From NCBI GenBank assembly GCA_905214615.1, contig CAJMMX010000018.1, positions 1 through 33,135 on the forward strand: a stretch of 33,135 bases of DNA, in the 5' to 3' direction. Numbering within the stretch: position 1 is the first letter of the stretch; the number at the start of each line of letters is the position of its first letter. Shown piece after piece: positions 22,800 to 32,040 of this stretch. This stretch comes from an uncultured bacterium. Lineage in GTDB: Bacteria > Actinomycetota > Coriobacteriia > Coriobacteriales > Coriobacteriaceae. Below the pieces are notes generated by a model, which searched no databases, was not told the origin of the DNA, and saw only the letters and a program-made list of their open reading frames with translations. A program made the translations under genes and the position numbers.

Positions 22800-23924
22800 T
22801 TAGTTAGATCGCGGGCTCAAACTATGCTGTGCTTCGAAGTCCTTCATGCACGTGGCCAGTGCCTGTACGTCTTCCATTGTCACGGCGTTGTAGACGCTGG
22901 CGCGCATGCCGCCTACCAGGCGATGGCCCTTGACGTTTTGAATCTGGTGCTCGGCCGCGCCTGCGACAAAGGCGGCGTCGAGGTCGGCATCGCCGGTACG
23001 GAAGGTGACGTTGGCGATGGAGCGGCTGTCGGCCTGTGTGGTGCCATGGAACAGCACGCTGTGCTCGAGCAGGTTATAGAGCAGGTTGGCCTTGGCCCAG
23101 TTGCGTTCGGCCATGGCGGCAAGTCCACCGGTCTGCTCAACCCAACGGAACACCTTGCCGCACACGTAGATACCAAAGGTGTTGGGCGTGTTGAGCATGG
23201 AGCCCTTGGCGGCCTGGGTCTTAAGGTCCATGTACTGCGGCGTCTGCGCAAAGGCTGGACCGTCGGTGATCAGGTCGTCGCGCACGATAACCACGGTGAC
23301 GCCCGCGGCGCCGGCGTTTTTCTGAGCGCCGGCGTAGATGAGTCCGTAGCGCTCGACGTCGAGCGGCTGCGACAAAAAGCAGCTCGAGACATCGGCGACC
23401 AGCGGTACGTCGCCGAAGTTAGGCAGCTCGTGGTACATGGTGCCAAAGATGGTGTTGTTCTGGCAGATGTAGACGTAGTCGAGCCCGCCGCCCGCGGCCT
23501 CGGCGGCAATGCGCGCGTTGATGTCGGCCATGGCGGGAATGCGGTCGAAATTGGCGTCCTCGGAGCTCGCGAGCAGCACGGCCTCGCCGTACTTGGCGGC
23601 TTCCTTGTACGCCTTGTTGGCGAAGTTGCCGGTCACGACGTAGCCGGCGCGGCCGCGGCGCATGAGGTTCATCGGGATGCCCGCAAACTGCAGCGTGGCG
23701 CCGCCCTGCAAAAACAGAACACGGTAGTTATCGGGGATGCTCAGCAGGCGGCGCAGGGTTGCCTCGGCGTCGTCGATGATCTGCTGGTACATGCTAGATC
23801 GATGGCTCATCTCGAGCACGGACATGCCGCAACTGCGGTAGTCCATCATCTCGTCGGCGATCTCGGCGAGCACGCTTGTAGGCAGTGCGGCCGGGCCAGC
23901 TGAGAAGTTGTGCACACGTGCCAT
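22800..23924 (-). CDS. serC: Phosphoserine aminotransferase
   Basis: A PLP enzyme of 374 residues that converts 3-phosphohydroxypyruvate and glutamate to phosphoserine, the second step of serine synthesis. It starts with NFSAGPAALP, diagnostic of SerC, followed by EMSHRSSMYQQII and FLQGGATLQF. The PLP lysine is Lys202 in YAGAQKNAG. The C-terminus has LVGGMRASVYNA, the phosphate-binding region. ATG 23924 is preceded by GAGGGG. It is the first gene of a serC-serA pair. No serB was recognised in the window. Confidence 0.95.
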   Translation of the reverse strand: MARVHNFSAGPAALPTSVLAEIADEMMDYRSCGMSVLEMSHRSSMYQQIIDDAEATLRRLLSIPDNYRVLFLQGGATLQFAGIPMNLMRRGRAGYVVTGNFANKAYKEAAKYGEAVLLASSEDANFDRIPAMADINARIAAEAAGGGLDYVYICQNNTIFGTMYHELPNFGDVPLVADVSSCFLSQPLDVERYGLIYAGAQKNAGAAGVTVVIVRDDLITDGPAFAQTPQYMDLKTQAAKGSMLNTPNTFGIYVCGKVFRWVEQTGGLAAMAERNWAKANLLYNLLEHSVLFHGTTQADSRSIANVTFRTGDADLDAAFVAGAAEHQIQNVKGHRLVGGMRASVYNAVTMEDVQALATCMKDFEAQHSLSPRSN

Positions 23925-24350
23925 CTTCTAGTTCCCCTCGTAGTCGTTTGAACGTTCGGGATACTTTAGCACAGTGCAGCGCCGGGTGCGACCGCATCAC
24001 GGTAAAACTCGAGTGCGCCGCTATGATTTACAGGATGGTTACATGGGGGAGGGTTGCCTCGAGGCTCACATACGATCCGCCTCGGCCTTCATTCTATGTT
24101 GAGTGTAGCGGAGGGCGGGGACAGATTCACAAGCGCGGTTGTCTGGCAAGTGTGATTTGGGGCAACCTCGTCAAAGCTTCTGAGCTGCGAAAATAACCGT
24201 TAACCGGATTTAATTTTGTTGCTCAACATTTGACACTCTGGGCGTGGTAACTTTTTTACCAACAGGTATGATTATTGTCATGTGCGCCGCGCCTGCCTGC
24301 CGGGCCGCGGCGCATTCGTGACAGCCTCTGACACCCTTGGAGCGTGCACT
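23925..24350. other. Divergent intergenic region between serC and the BREX operon
   Basis: It should hold both promoters. A -35-like TTGACA is at 24230-24235, but no good -10 follows at 16-18 bases. A palindrome follows at 24245-24261 (separate entry). A 103-codon plus-strand frame (23885-24196) overlaps the serC start and looks like chance. No gene is called. Confidence 0.5.
24245..24261 (+). promoter_or_regulatory. Operator-like palindrome upstream of the BREX operon
   Basis: TGGTAA-CTTTT-TTACCA, a 6-bp inverted repeat, just downstream of TTGACA (24230-24235). It could bind a repressor of the operon. No regulator gene of the BREX type (BrxR) is seen nearby. Confidence 0.35.
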
Positions 24351-24375
24351 GTGGATGTAACCGCAAAAAGCGTTC

Positions 24376-24385
24376 GGGGGGGGGG
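24376..24385 (+). repeat. Poly-G tract (ten G) at the 5' end of brxA
   Basis: A run of ten G residues ends in the first base of the GTG that opens the BrxA frame. It lies 25 bases after an alternative GTG start (24351) that has a TTGGAG Shine-Dalgarno sequence. A tract of this length is prone to slipped-strand mispairing. Confidence 0.9.
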
Positions 24386-25035
24386 TGCTCACCCGCGAGC
24401 AATTCCTCCCGCATGAGATGCGCATCGTCGCTGGCCTGCGTACGCAGGGCGTAAGCGACGAGCAGGTCATTGTACGCGTAAAGAGCGAAAACCTCTTTCA
24501 ATATCCCACGGAGCGCATGGTCGCCAACCGCGCAACCGTGTGCCTTCGCCGCCTCGACGCCATGGTGCCCACGGACGCCGCATGCGCCGCGCGCGGCATC
24601 GGCCCCAAAACCGCCGTCGAGGCTGCGTTATCCCTAACCGGCCTCATGGCATCCGGTACTCCCACGCAGGCGGACCAGGCCATCTTTTACAGCATGATCT
24701 GCCGCTACGATATCGTGCGCGAGTTCGTGCTCGTCGAGGTGGGGGAGCGCCTGCAAAACTTCGACTATGCCTTCACGGCGGCTGACCTCAACGCCTTTAT
24801 GACGCGCTTTACCACGGAGTATCCGGACGCGGCCCGCTGGACCGAGGCCACGGTCAAGCGCATTAAGGGCTCGATTCGCCAGACGCTCCGCCATGCCGGC
24901 CTTATCGGCGAGGGTATGGGCCCGGAGTCTGAGCGCCTGTCACCACTCTTCCTCGATTCCGATGTCGAGCGAGCCTTGGTTCAGCTGGGTGAGCAGCCGC
25001 TTATCGCGGCCCTTACCGGTAGGGAGGTGATGTAG
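24385..25035 (+). CDS. brxA: BREX protein BrxA (DUF1819), probably phase-variable
   Basis: A small protein of BREX anti-phage systems (DUF1819), a helical DNA-binding-type protein of about 200 residues. Diagnostic segments are EMRIVAGLRTQGVSDEQVI, ENLFQYPTERMVANRATVCLRRLDAM and TEATVKRIKGSIRQTLRHAGLI. In this read the frame opens only at GTG 24385, inside a ten-G tract, because TAA at 24358 closes it upstream. Homologues have a few more residues before the REQFL-like part, and a good start (GTG 24351) lies upstream in another frame. From 24351 the current frame ends after 21 codons at TGA 24414. One G fewer would fuse the two. It overlaps brxB in transcription with a 1-base gap. Confidence 0.88.
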   Translation: MLTREQFLPHEMRIVAGLRTQGVSDEQVIVRVKSENLFQYPTERMVANRATVCLRRLDAMVPTDAACAARGIGPKTAVEAALSLTGLMASGTPTQADQAIFYSMICRYDIVREFVLVEVGERLQNFDYAFTAADLNAFMTRFTTEYPDAARWTEATVKRIKGSIRQTLRHAGLIGEGMGPESERLSPLFLDSDVERALVQLGEQPLIAALTGREVM

Positions 25036-25036
25036 C

Positions 25037-25729
25037 GTGGTTCCCGCCAACAGCGCCGTCGACCCCGCAATCACCCCGGCGACGGACATCACCACCAATA
25101 TCGGCATCCATTCCCGCCAGAGCGTCGTGGCGGCGCATGCCCGCTCCGAGCGAGCCCGCCAGGAATTTGAGCGCCGCGCTCAACTCCTGCGCGAGTGCCT
25201 GTGCAGCGAGGACTTTTTGGCCAACAGGGGCATAGGCAATGAGATCGGCTTCCACACCTTTTGTTATGACCCCGCGCTGGAGTTTGAGGCGCGTGCATTA
25301 TTTGACGCCCTTTCACGCGATGCCGAGGCCGACAAGCTTCCGTGCACGCTCAAGGTCGTGAACCTCTACGACGCCGTGCTGGCAATCCTTAAAGATCTTG
25401 ATGTCCTTGAGCCTATGCAAGAGCAAGAAGGTGATTTTGGATTAGAAACTGTGTTCGATGATGTGGTGGATTATTGCCAGCCGGATGCTGTCTCCGACCT
25501 GATTTTGGATTTGACTCAACCTCGCGAGTCGGGCGATGTGATTTTGCTTGTAGGGGTTGGCGAAGTCTATCCCTTTTTGCGAGTTCACAACCTGTTTGAT
25601 TCTATGCAGTCTGACTTCCATGATGTGCCGGTTATCGCGGCTTATCCCGGTAGCTTTAATGGCTCGTCTGTCACCTTGTTTAACAGGCTTGCAGCAGAGA
25701 ACTATTACCGCGCGATCGATATCTCATAA
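25037..25729 (+). CDS. brxB: BREX protein BrxB (DUF1788)
   Basis: A 230-residue DUF1788 protein, a core component of type 1 BREX whose biochemical role is unclear. The family shows in FLANRGIGNEIGFHTFCYDP, VVNLYDAVLAIL and the C-terminal VGEVYPFLRVHNL, then VPVIAAYPGSFNGSSV. GTG 25037 follows the brxA stop by one base and is preceded by GGGAGG, so translation is probably coupled. A phase shift in brxA could therefore lower BrxB as well (inference). Base composition changes within the gene: the first ~340 bases are GC-rich, and the rest (from about 25,390) is clearly AT-richer, continuous with the start of brxC. Confidence 0.9.
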   Translation: MVPANSAVDPAITPATDITTNIGIHSRQSVVAAHARSERARQEFERRAQLLRECLCSEDFLANRGIGNEIGFHTFCYDPALEFEARALFDALSRDAEADKLPCTLKVVNLYDAVLAILKDLDVLEPMQEQEGDFGLETVFDDVVDYCQPDAVSDLILDLTQPRESGDVILLVGVGEVYPFLRVHNLFDSMQSDFHDVPVIAAYPGSFNGSSVTLFNRLAAENYYRAIDIS

Positions 25730-25785
25730 GTCGACCTCGACCCCTGCGTTGTTGGCTGTCGTTCTCCAAATTTAAGGAGCTTAAA

Positions 25786-28700
25786 ATGGATAAAACAATT
25801 GTCCGTAATCTCTTTTCGAAAGATATCAACCGTTCCATTAACGGGGTTGTTGTCGTTGACGATAAGAAAGACGAGTCAATCAGGCAAGAGCTTAGCGAGT
25901 ACGTGGTGACACGTGAGCTGCAGGGGCATTTTGCTACTCTTTTCAATGCTTATAGCGCTTCTTTAGATTCACCGACCAATAAGATGGGCGTGTGGGTCAG
26001 CGGTTTCTACGGATCCGGTAAATCGCATTTCCTTAAAATTGCGAGCTATTTGCTTGGGAACCTCAACGTTGATGGCAAGCGCGCTATTTCCTATTTTGAC
26101 GGCAAGATTGCCGATCCCATGGTGTTTGCTTCAATGGAGCGCGCCTGTTCCATTCCTACGCAGACTCTTCTCTTTAATATCGACAGCAAGGCGGGCTCAT
26201 GGAAGGGTGATAAGTCATCCGTTGCTGTTCTTTATGGATTTGAGCGTGTGTTTTACGAGGCCCGAGGTTTTTACGGCATTAAACCTAAGCTCGCTCAGCT
26301 TGAGGAGTACATTGACGAAATTGGCAAGACTCAAGAGTTTCGCGATGAATTCGAGCGTTTAACGGGCAAATCATGGGTCGATAATCGTAAAACCTACAGG
26401 TATAACAAATCTTTTCGCGGGCTTCTTAAAGATACTTTGGGCATGAGCGACGATGAAATCAAAGCTTGGATTACTAGCCCTGATGACGAGCTTCTTCAAC
26501 CCGATGAGTTCGCCCAAAAGGTTAAAGAATACGTTGATGCTCAAGCAGCCGCCAATGGTGGCGATTTTCGCCTTGTTTTCATGGTTGATGAGGTTGGACA
26601 GTTTATTGCTAACGACAACGGCTCGGATCGCTTGCTAAGTCTTCAGACGGTGGTCGAGGAGTTGGGATCGGTTTGCGGCGGCCGCGTTTGGGTAATGGTT
26701 TCGAGTCAAGAGGACATTTACAATCTCGGTCTTCCGGGCGGGATTGATACGGGCAAGTTCTCCATGATTTTAGGTCGTTTCGACACCCGCCTTTCGCTCT
26801 CCAGCTCCAGCGTGGACGAGGTCATCCAGCGCCGTGTGCTCGAGAAGACCGCGCCGGCGGCCGATATGCTTGCACAGGTCTACGAGCAAGACGCCGCCGT
26901 GCTCAAAAACAACTTTACCTTTGAGGGTGGCTCGCGCTCCGACCTTGCCGGCTACGCTAACTCCAAGGATTTTGTGGCAAGCTACCCGTTTGTGGGCTAC
27001 CAGTTTAAGCTCCTGCCCGACGTGATGACCGAGGTACGCAAGCACGGTGTCAAGGCCAAGCACATGTCCACGGGCGAGCGCTCCATGCTGAGCGCCTTCC
27101 AGGAGAGCGCTCAGACCATCCAACTTGAGCAGACCGGTGCGCTCGTGCCGTTCTGGCGCTTCTTCGACACCATCTCCAAAGATCTTGAGCATGGCATTAT
27201 CCAGGTGGTCGACCGCGCGATCCGTGCGGCCGAGGACGCAAAGGGCCTTGAGCCCTATGACGTGCGGGTGCTCAAGCTCCTGTACCTGATTCGTTACATC
27301 GGCTACGTCAAGGCCACGGTCGAGAACATCTCCATTCTTATGATCGACGGCCTCGATGTGGATAAGCGTGTCCTCAAGGACCGCGTCAAGGAGTCCCTTG
27401 CCCGCCTGGAGCGCGAGAACTACGTGGCGCGCCAGGGCGATACCTATAGCTTCCTCACCGACGAGGAGCAGGAGATTACGCAGGAAATCGCGCGCACCCC
27501 GATTGACAACGCGCAAGTGATCGAGTCCATCAAGAAGCGCCTGTTCGACAGCATCTACAACGCGCGCAAGCTCAACCGCGGGGCCAACGACTTCCCGTTT
27601 GACCGCTATGTGGACGGCTCAATCCACGGTGGCAGCATGGGCGGCATGGAGCTTTACGTGGCGACTATGGCGAGCGACCTGGGCCGTGCGGACGATACCG
27701 AGCTGGCCTTGGCTTCTTCGGGCAAAGCCGTCGTGGCCCTGAGCGATGAGGCGGATTACTGGGAGACGCTCGTCAACGCCGCCAAGATCCGCAAGTACGC
27801 CAAGACACGCAACCTTCAGGAGCTCCGGCCGAGTACGCGCCAGATCGTTGAGTCCAAGATGCGCGAGGCGGCCCATAGCGAGAAAGAGGCCGACGCCCTT
27901 CTGACCGAGGCCGTGCTCCATGCGCGTTGCGCCGTCAACGGCCGCATGGTCGAGGTGCGTGCAGCCAAGCCTGCCCAGGTCTTTGAGCAGGTGCTGGCAC
28001 AGCTGTGCGATGTGGTCTTTGAAAAGGCCGACTACATCGGTGCGCCGGTCACGAGTGATTCCGATATCCGCTCCACGCTGGCGGGCAACGTCCAGACGGG
28101 GCTCGATGGCATGGATGCGGGCAACACACGTGCGCTCAAAGAGGTCGAGGACTTCCTCAAAGTGCAGCATCAGCGCCATCTGGATACCACTATGGGCGAT
28201 ATCCAGCGCCAGTACCAGCAAAGGCCCTTTGGCTGGCGCGAGGTCGACATCGCCAATGTGGTGGCGCAACTTGTGGTGGAGCAGCGCGCGCAGGTGCTGT
28301 TTGGCGGCCAGACGGTCCAAGCTAACGACAGCCGCATGGTGGCACTCCTGCGCAAGGATGCCGATAAGGCCCAAGTGCGCCTTCGCGTGCGCATGAGCGA
28401 CCGTTTGCTGCGCGCCACGGGCGAGCTTATGCGCGACCTATTTGACCTCAAGACCGTACCCTCCAACGAGGATAAGCTTGTGGCCGAGCTCAAGGAGCAT
28501 CTTGAGGGGTTGCGCGAGACGTGCCTTGCTATGGCGCGCGACTACTACACGGGCATCAAACCGGCCTACCCGTATCCCGGCGAGGCTGAGTGCGAGAAGA
28601 TGCGCTCGGAGGTGGCCGACGTCCTTAAGGATCAGAACGAGGCCGAGGCGTTCTTGACCACGTTCACCAAGCACGAGGACCGCCTGTTCGACGCCAAGGA

Positions 28701-29463
28701 AGACTATGACAGGGTGGCTGAGTTTTTCGATTCCAACCAGCGCGCAACGTTTGATCACGCCAAGGAATTCTTGAGTCGCACGGAGGGCATTGAGTATGCC
28801 TCCGACGACATTCCCGGCGCGGTGGAGAATGTGGCAAAGGTGTGCGAGATCCTCAAAGATCCCAAGCCCTACAGCCGCATTAAAGACCTGCAACCGCTGA
28901 TGGCCCCCGTCGAGGAATACATTAAAAAGCTCCTGGGCATGCGCCGCAACGAGTTCTTGCATCGCATCGAGAACGACCTGCAGGACCTGCAGAAGCAGGC
29001 CGAGAGCCAAGATGGTTTTGTCAAGCAGGCCAAGGATGCCATAGCAGACGCCGGCACCAAGTATGAGTCGTTCAAGAACCGCACCCACGGCGTCCAGAGC
29101 CTCAACGAGCTTAACGCCCTCGCGGCAAACTGGGAAAGCTGGACCATCACGGCGGCCAACAAGATATACGACGCCGTGGACGCCGCACGCGAGCGTATGG
29201 AAAACGAGCGCCGTTCCACCGAGGTCACCAGCACGGGTGAAGTGGTCAAAAAGATCACCAACAAGGGCACCGCTACGCCAAGTCACGGTTCCGTTCCCGT
29301 GCCCGTGCCCAAGCCCCAGCGCAAGGTCAAGACCGTGCGTCGCGCCGACCTGGCCAAGCCGAGCCGCCTCACAACCGCAGAGGACGTGGATCGCTACGTG
29401 GACGACCTGCGCGCCCGCCTTATGCAGGCGCTTGCATCAAACGACGAGATCCGCATTAACTAA
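25786..29463 (+). CDS. brxC: BREX P-loop ATPase BrxC (PglY-like)
   Basis: Large ATPase of 1225 residues, essential in BREX phage exclusion. The start MDKTIVRNLFSKDINRSING and the Walker A GFYGSGKSH (73-81) are typical of BrxC. The Walker B/sensor region is LVFMVDEVGQFI (263-274), followed by VWVMVSSQED. The long C-terminal part is helical, with coiled-coil-like stretches near 1000-1130 and a Pro/Lys-rich segment near 1165. AAGGAG precedes ATG 25786 by 6 bases. The gene is compositionally split: up to about 26,765 it is mid-40s percent GC by hand counts, while the remainder is near 58-60 percent, suggesting recombination inside the gene. Its length is normal for the family. Confidence 0.94.
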   Translation: MDKTIVRNLFSKDINRSINGVVVVDDKKDESIRQELSEYVVTRELQGHFATLFNAYSASLDSPTNKMGVWVSGFYGSGKSHFLKIASYLLGNLNVDGKRAISYFDGKIADPMVFASMERACSIPTQTLLFNIDSKAGSWKGDKSSVAVLYGFERVFYEARGFYGIKPKLAQLEEYIDEIGKTQEFRDEFERLTGKSWVDNRKTYRYNKSFRGLLKDTLGMSDDEIKAWITSPDDELLQPDEFAQKVKEYVDAQAAANGGDFRLVFMVDEVGQFIANDNGSDRLLSLQTVVEELGSVCGGRVWVMVSSQEDIYNLGLPGGIDTGKFSMILGRFDTRLSLSSSSVDEVIQRRVLEKTAPAADMLAQVYEQDAAVLKNNFTFEGGSRSDLAGYANSKDFVASYPFVGYQFKLLPDVMTEVRKHGVKAKHMSTGERSMLSAFQESAQTIQLEQTGALVPFWRFFDTISKDLEHGIIQVVDRAIRAAEDAKGLEPYDVRVLKLLYLIRYIGYVKATVENISILMIDGLDVDKRVLKDRVKESLARLERENYVARQGDTYSFLTDEEQEITQEIARTPIDNAQVIESIKKRLFDSIYNARKLNRGANDFPFDRYVDGSIHGGSMGGMELYVATMASDLGRADDTELALASSGKAVVALSDEADYWETLVNAAKIRKYAKTRNLQELRPSTRQIVESKMREAAHSEKEADALLTEAVLHARCAVNGRMVEVRAAKPAQVFEQVLAQLCDVVFEKADYIGAPVTSDSDIRSTLAGNVQTGLDGMDAGNTRALKEVEDFLKVQHQRHLDTTMGDIQRQYQQRPFGWREVDIANVVAQLVVEQRAQVLFGGQTVQANDSRMVALLRKDADKAQVRLRVRMSDRLLRATGELMRDLFDLKTVPSNEDKLVAELKEHLEGLRETCLAMARDYYTGIKPAYPYPGEAECEKMRSEVADVLKDQNEAEAFLTTFTKHEDRLFDAKEDYDRVAEFFDSNQRATFDHAKEFLSRTEGIEYASDDIPGAVENVAKVCEILKDPKPYSRIKDLQPLMAPVEEYIKKLLGMRRNEFLHRIENDLQDLQKQAESQDGFVKQAKDAIADAGTKYESFKNRTHGVQSLNELNALAANWESWTITAANKIYDAVDAARERMENERRSTEVTSTGEVVKKITNKGTATPSHGSVPVPVPKPQRKVKTVRRADLAKPSRLTTAEDVDRYVDDLRARLMQALASNDEIRIN

Positions 29464-29529
29464 CCCGCTCAGCCGCCGGCGCCCAAGCATGCGCCGGTGG
29501 CTTATGGCGTTTTGAAAGGTACGGGAACC

Positions 29530-32025
29530 ATGAACGATTCCGCTCTCAAGAACTTCTGCACGTGGGCCCGCGTGGAACTTATTAACGGCGTGGAGGCGCA
29601 GATGGTGCGCTACGGCATCACTGAGCCTACGCTCGCGCCCGCTGGGTCCGAGACCGTCAACGGCCAGCCTCTGAGTCCGCTCGAAGTTGAGCAGCGCGAC
29701 GAGCTGCTGCGCCTACAGGCCGCAGAGGGGCACGACGCCCTGCGCGACCGTGCGGCCTACACCTGGTTCAACCGCATCGTGGCCATTCGCTTCATGGACG
29801 CACGCGGATGGCTTCCCGGCCGTATGCGCATGCTGAGCCGCGCGGACGGCAGCCATGGCAGCGAGGCCGTGGAGAACGCACTGGACGTGGAGATGGCGAC
29901 GGCCGATACCGATCGCATAGCCGAGCTCAAGATGGCGGGCTTGGATGAACCGCTGTGGCGCTATCTTTTTGTGGCTCAGTGCGAGGAACTTGCCGATTGC
30001 CTGCCAGGCGTCTTTGAACGCGTGGGCGGTGCCATGGAGCTGCTGTTGCCCCAGGGCCTCATGATGGCCGACGGCGTAGTGGGCAAGCTCAACGCCGTTA
30101 TCACTGACGAGCGCTGGCGCGAGGGCGTGACCGTTCTGGGCTGGATGTATCAGTACTACAACGCTGACGTTAAAGACGAGTTCTTCAAGTCAAAGCGCAA
30201 GGCAGCGGCGGCGGACATCGCGCCCGCCACGCAGCTCTTCACCCCCGAGTGGATCGTGCGTTACATGGTCGAGAACTCGCTCGGCCGTCTGTGGATGCTC
30301 AATAACCCGGGGAGTTCGCTGCGCGAGTGCATGGATTATTACATCGAGCCCGATGCTGAGCACGAGGACTTCATACGCATCTCGAGCCCCGAGGAGATAA
30401 CTCTCTGTGACCCCGCATGCGGCTCGGGCCATATCCTGGTCTATGCGTTCGAATTGCTCTTCCATATGTACGAGGAGCGCGGCTATCGTGAGCGCGAAAT
30501 TCCCGAGCTTATTCTTACTAAAAACCTTGCGGGCATGGAAATCGATCCCCGCGCGGCGCAGATCGCGGAGCTGGCGCTTGCCATGTGCGCCCGCGAGCAC
30601 GATCGTCGCTTCTTTAGGCGTGGCGTTGGCGCCGACGTTACCGTGCTCTCGAGCATTCCGCTGGGGGAGGACGAGCTGCCGGGTAACAAGAAGCTCGCCG
30701 AGGAGTTGAGTCATTTGGGCGAGATTGGCTCGCTGCTCAATCCTTCAGAGGCCGAGATTGACGAGCTCAAAGCTGCCGCCGCGAGCTGTTCCGACGACCT
30801 TTTTGCCTCTGCGACCAAAACTAAGCTCGAAGGCGCCGCCGCCATCTGCGAGAAGCTGTCCCGTCGTTTTACCTGCACCGTGGCTAATCCTCCGTACATG
30901 GGCAGCAGCAGCTTTAACCCCTTCATGAGCAAATGGGTCAAGAAGAACTACTCTGACGTGAAGAGCGACCTGTTCTCTTCGTTCATCGTGCGCATTATGG
31001 ACTTTGCCAACGAGCACGGCGAAGTTGGAATGATGACTCCGTTCGTTTGGATGTTCATCGGTAGCTACGAGAAGCTTCGAAATAGGCTTATCGATGACAA
31101 GACCCTAACCACGCTCATTCAGCTCGAGTATTCTGGCTTTGCAGGGGCAACCGTGCCTATCTGCACATTTACCTATCACAATTCGCATATCGATGGCTAT
31201 AAGGGCGGATACGTTCGTCTTGCCGATTTTACTGGTCCCACGGTTCAGGCTCCCAAGGCGCTGGAGGCCATCCAAAACCCCGACTGCGGCTGGTTCTACC
31301 GCCGCGACGCCGAAACCTTCAAGAAGATCCCCGGCACTCCCATAGCCTACTGGCTTGGACAAGGGGCGCGTCTTTCGTTCAAGGAAGGAACGCCATTGTC
31401 TGTGATCAGCTCACTAGCGCAGGGGCTAAAGTGCGGCGATACCGATCTTTTCGTTCGATGCTGGTTCGAGTGTTCGAATCGGGACGTCCTAGGCGTTACG
31501 GGAGATCCATCTCGAGCGAAGTGGCACTTTATGCTTGATGGGGGCGACTACAGAAAGTGGTCAGGAAATCAGATAGATGTTGTTAATTGGCTGGATGATG
31601 GGCATGAGATTAAGACTAATAGGGACAAAAATGGAAAAGCAAAAGCCCGTGTCCAAAATGAACGTTTTTACCATAAAAACGGCGTGTTAACCTGGTCAGC
31701 GCTTACAAGTGGTCCGATTAGTGTTCGAAATTGTTCGGACAATTCTATTTGTGGCGGAGCGGGCTATTACATTGTTCCGGTTAAGCAGGAAGACAGGCTA
31801 TTCATTCTTGGCCTGCTTAATAGCTCTACAGCGCAATATATTAAGCTGGCGTTGAGCCAGACTTTTAATAATGAAGTTGGAGACCTTAAACGCATCCCTG
31901 TCCACGGGATAGATTCTTCTAATGAGGAAGTTTTGAAATTGGTTCAGGAATCACTCCATGCATCCGAACTTGACTGGGACTCGTTTGAAACCTCCTGGGA
32001 TTTCAAATGTCATCCTCTCGTTTAG
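29530..32025 (+). CDS. pglX: BREX adenine-specific DNA methyltransferase PglX, 3' end missing
   Basis: An N6-adenine methyltransferase that marks host DNA in BREX. From ATG 29530 (GAAAGG upstream) 831 residues are present. The SAM-binding motif I is DPACGSGH (294-301), and the catalytic motif IV is NPPY (453-456) in VANPPYMGSSSFNP. After ~residue 600 comes the presumed target-recognition part, which turns AT-rich. PglX proteins are usually ~1150-1250 residues. Here the frame ends with DWDSFETSWDFKCHPLV, a conserved mid-protein segment in this family, and then a stop that coincides with the switch to Bacteroidales-like DNA. So the protein is almost certainly cut by the contig join rather than naturally short. 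Confidence 0.92.
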   Translation: MNDSALKNFCTWARVELINGVEAQMVRYGITEPTLAPAGSETVNGQPLSPLEVEQRDELLRLQAAEGHDALRDRAAYTWFNRIVAIRFMDARGWLPGRMRMLSRADGSHGSEAVENALDVEMATADTDRIAELKMAGLDEPLWRYLFVAQCEELADCLPGVFERVGGAMELLLPQGLMMADGVVGKLNAVITDERWREGVTVLGWMYQYYNADVKDEFFKSKRKAAAADIAPATQLFTPEWIVRYMVENSLGRLWMLNNPGSSLRECMDYYIEPDAEHEDFIRISSPEEITLCDPACGSGHILVYAFELLFHMYEERGYREREIPELILTKNLAGMEIDPRAAQIAELALAMCAREHDRRFFRRGVGADVTVLSSIPLGEDELPGNKKLAEELSHLGEIGSLLNPSEAEIDELKAAAASCSDDLFASATKTKLEGAAAICEKLSRRFTCTVANPPYMGSSSFNPFMSKWVKKNYSDVKSDLFSSFIVRIMDFANEHGEVGMMTPFVWMFIGSYEKLRNRLIDDKTLTTLIQLEYSGFAGATVPICTFTYHNSHIDGYKGGYVRLADFTGPTVQAPKALEAIQNPDCGWFYRRDAETFKKIPGTPIAYWLGQGARLSFKEGTPLSVISSLAQGLKCGDTDLFVRCWFECSNRDVLGVTGDPSRAKWHFMLDGGDYRKWSGNQIDVVNWLDDGHEIKTNRDKNGKAKARVQNERFYHKNGVLTWSALTSGPISVRNCSDNSICGGAGYYIVPVKQEDRLFILGLLNSSTAQYIKLALSQTFNNEVGDLKRIPVHGIDSSNEEVLKLVQESLHASELDWDSFETSWDFKCHPLV

Positions 32026-32040
32026 GAGTCCACATGTCGC
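32010..32040. other. Chimeric junction between two genomes
   Basis: Left of here is the pglX frame, in the Collinsella-like segment. Right of here the reading changes to an IspD C-terminal half without its start. Both genes are interrupted, and codon use shifts to AT-rich, A-heavy codons. The exact break cannot be fixed, but lies about 32,020-32,035. Confidence 0.85.

Noticed and set aside
23885..24196. 103-codon plus-strand frame between serC and brxA
   Set aside because: It overlaps the serC start on the opposite strand, has no Shine-Dalgarno sequence, and no recognisable domain.
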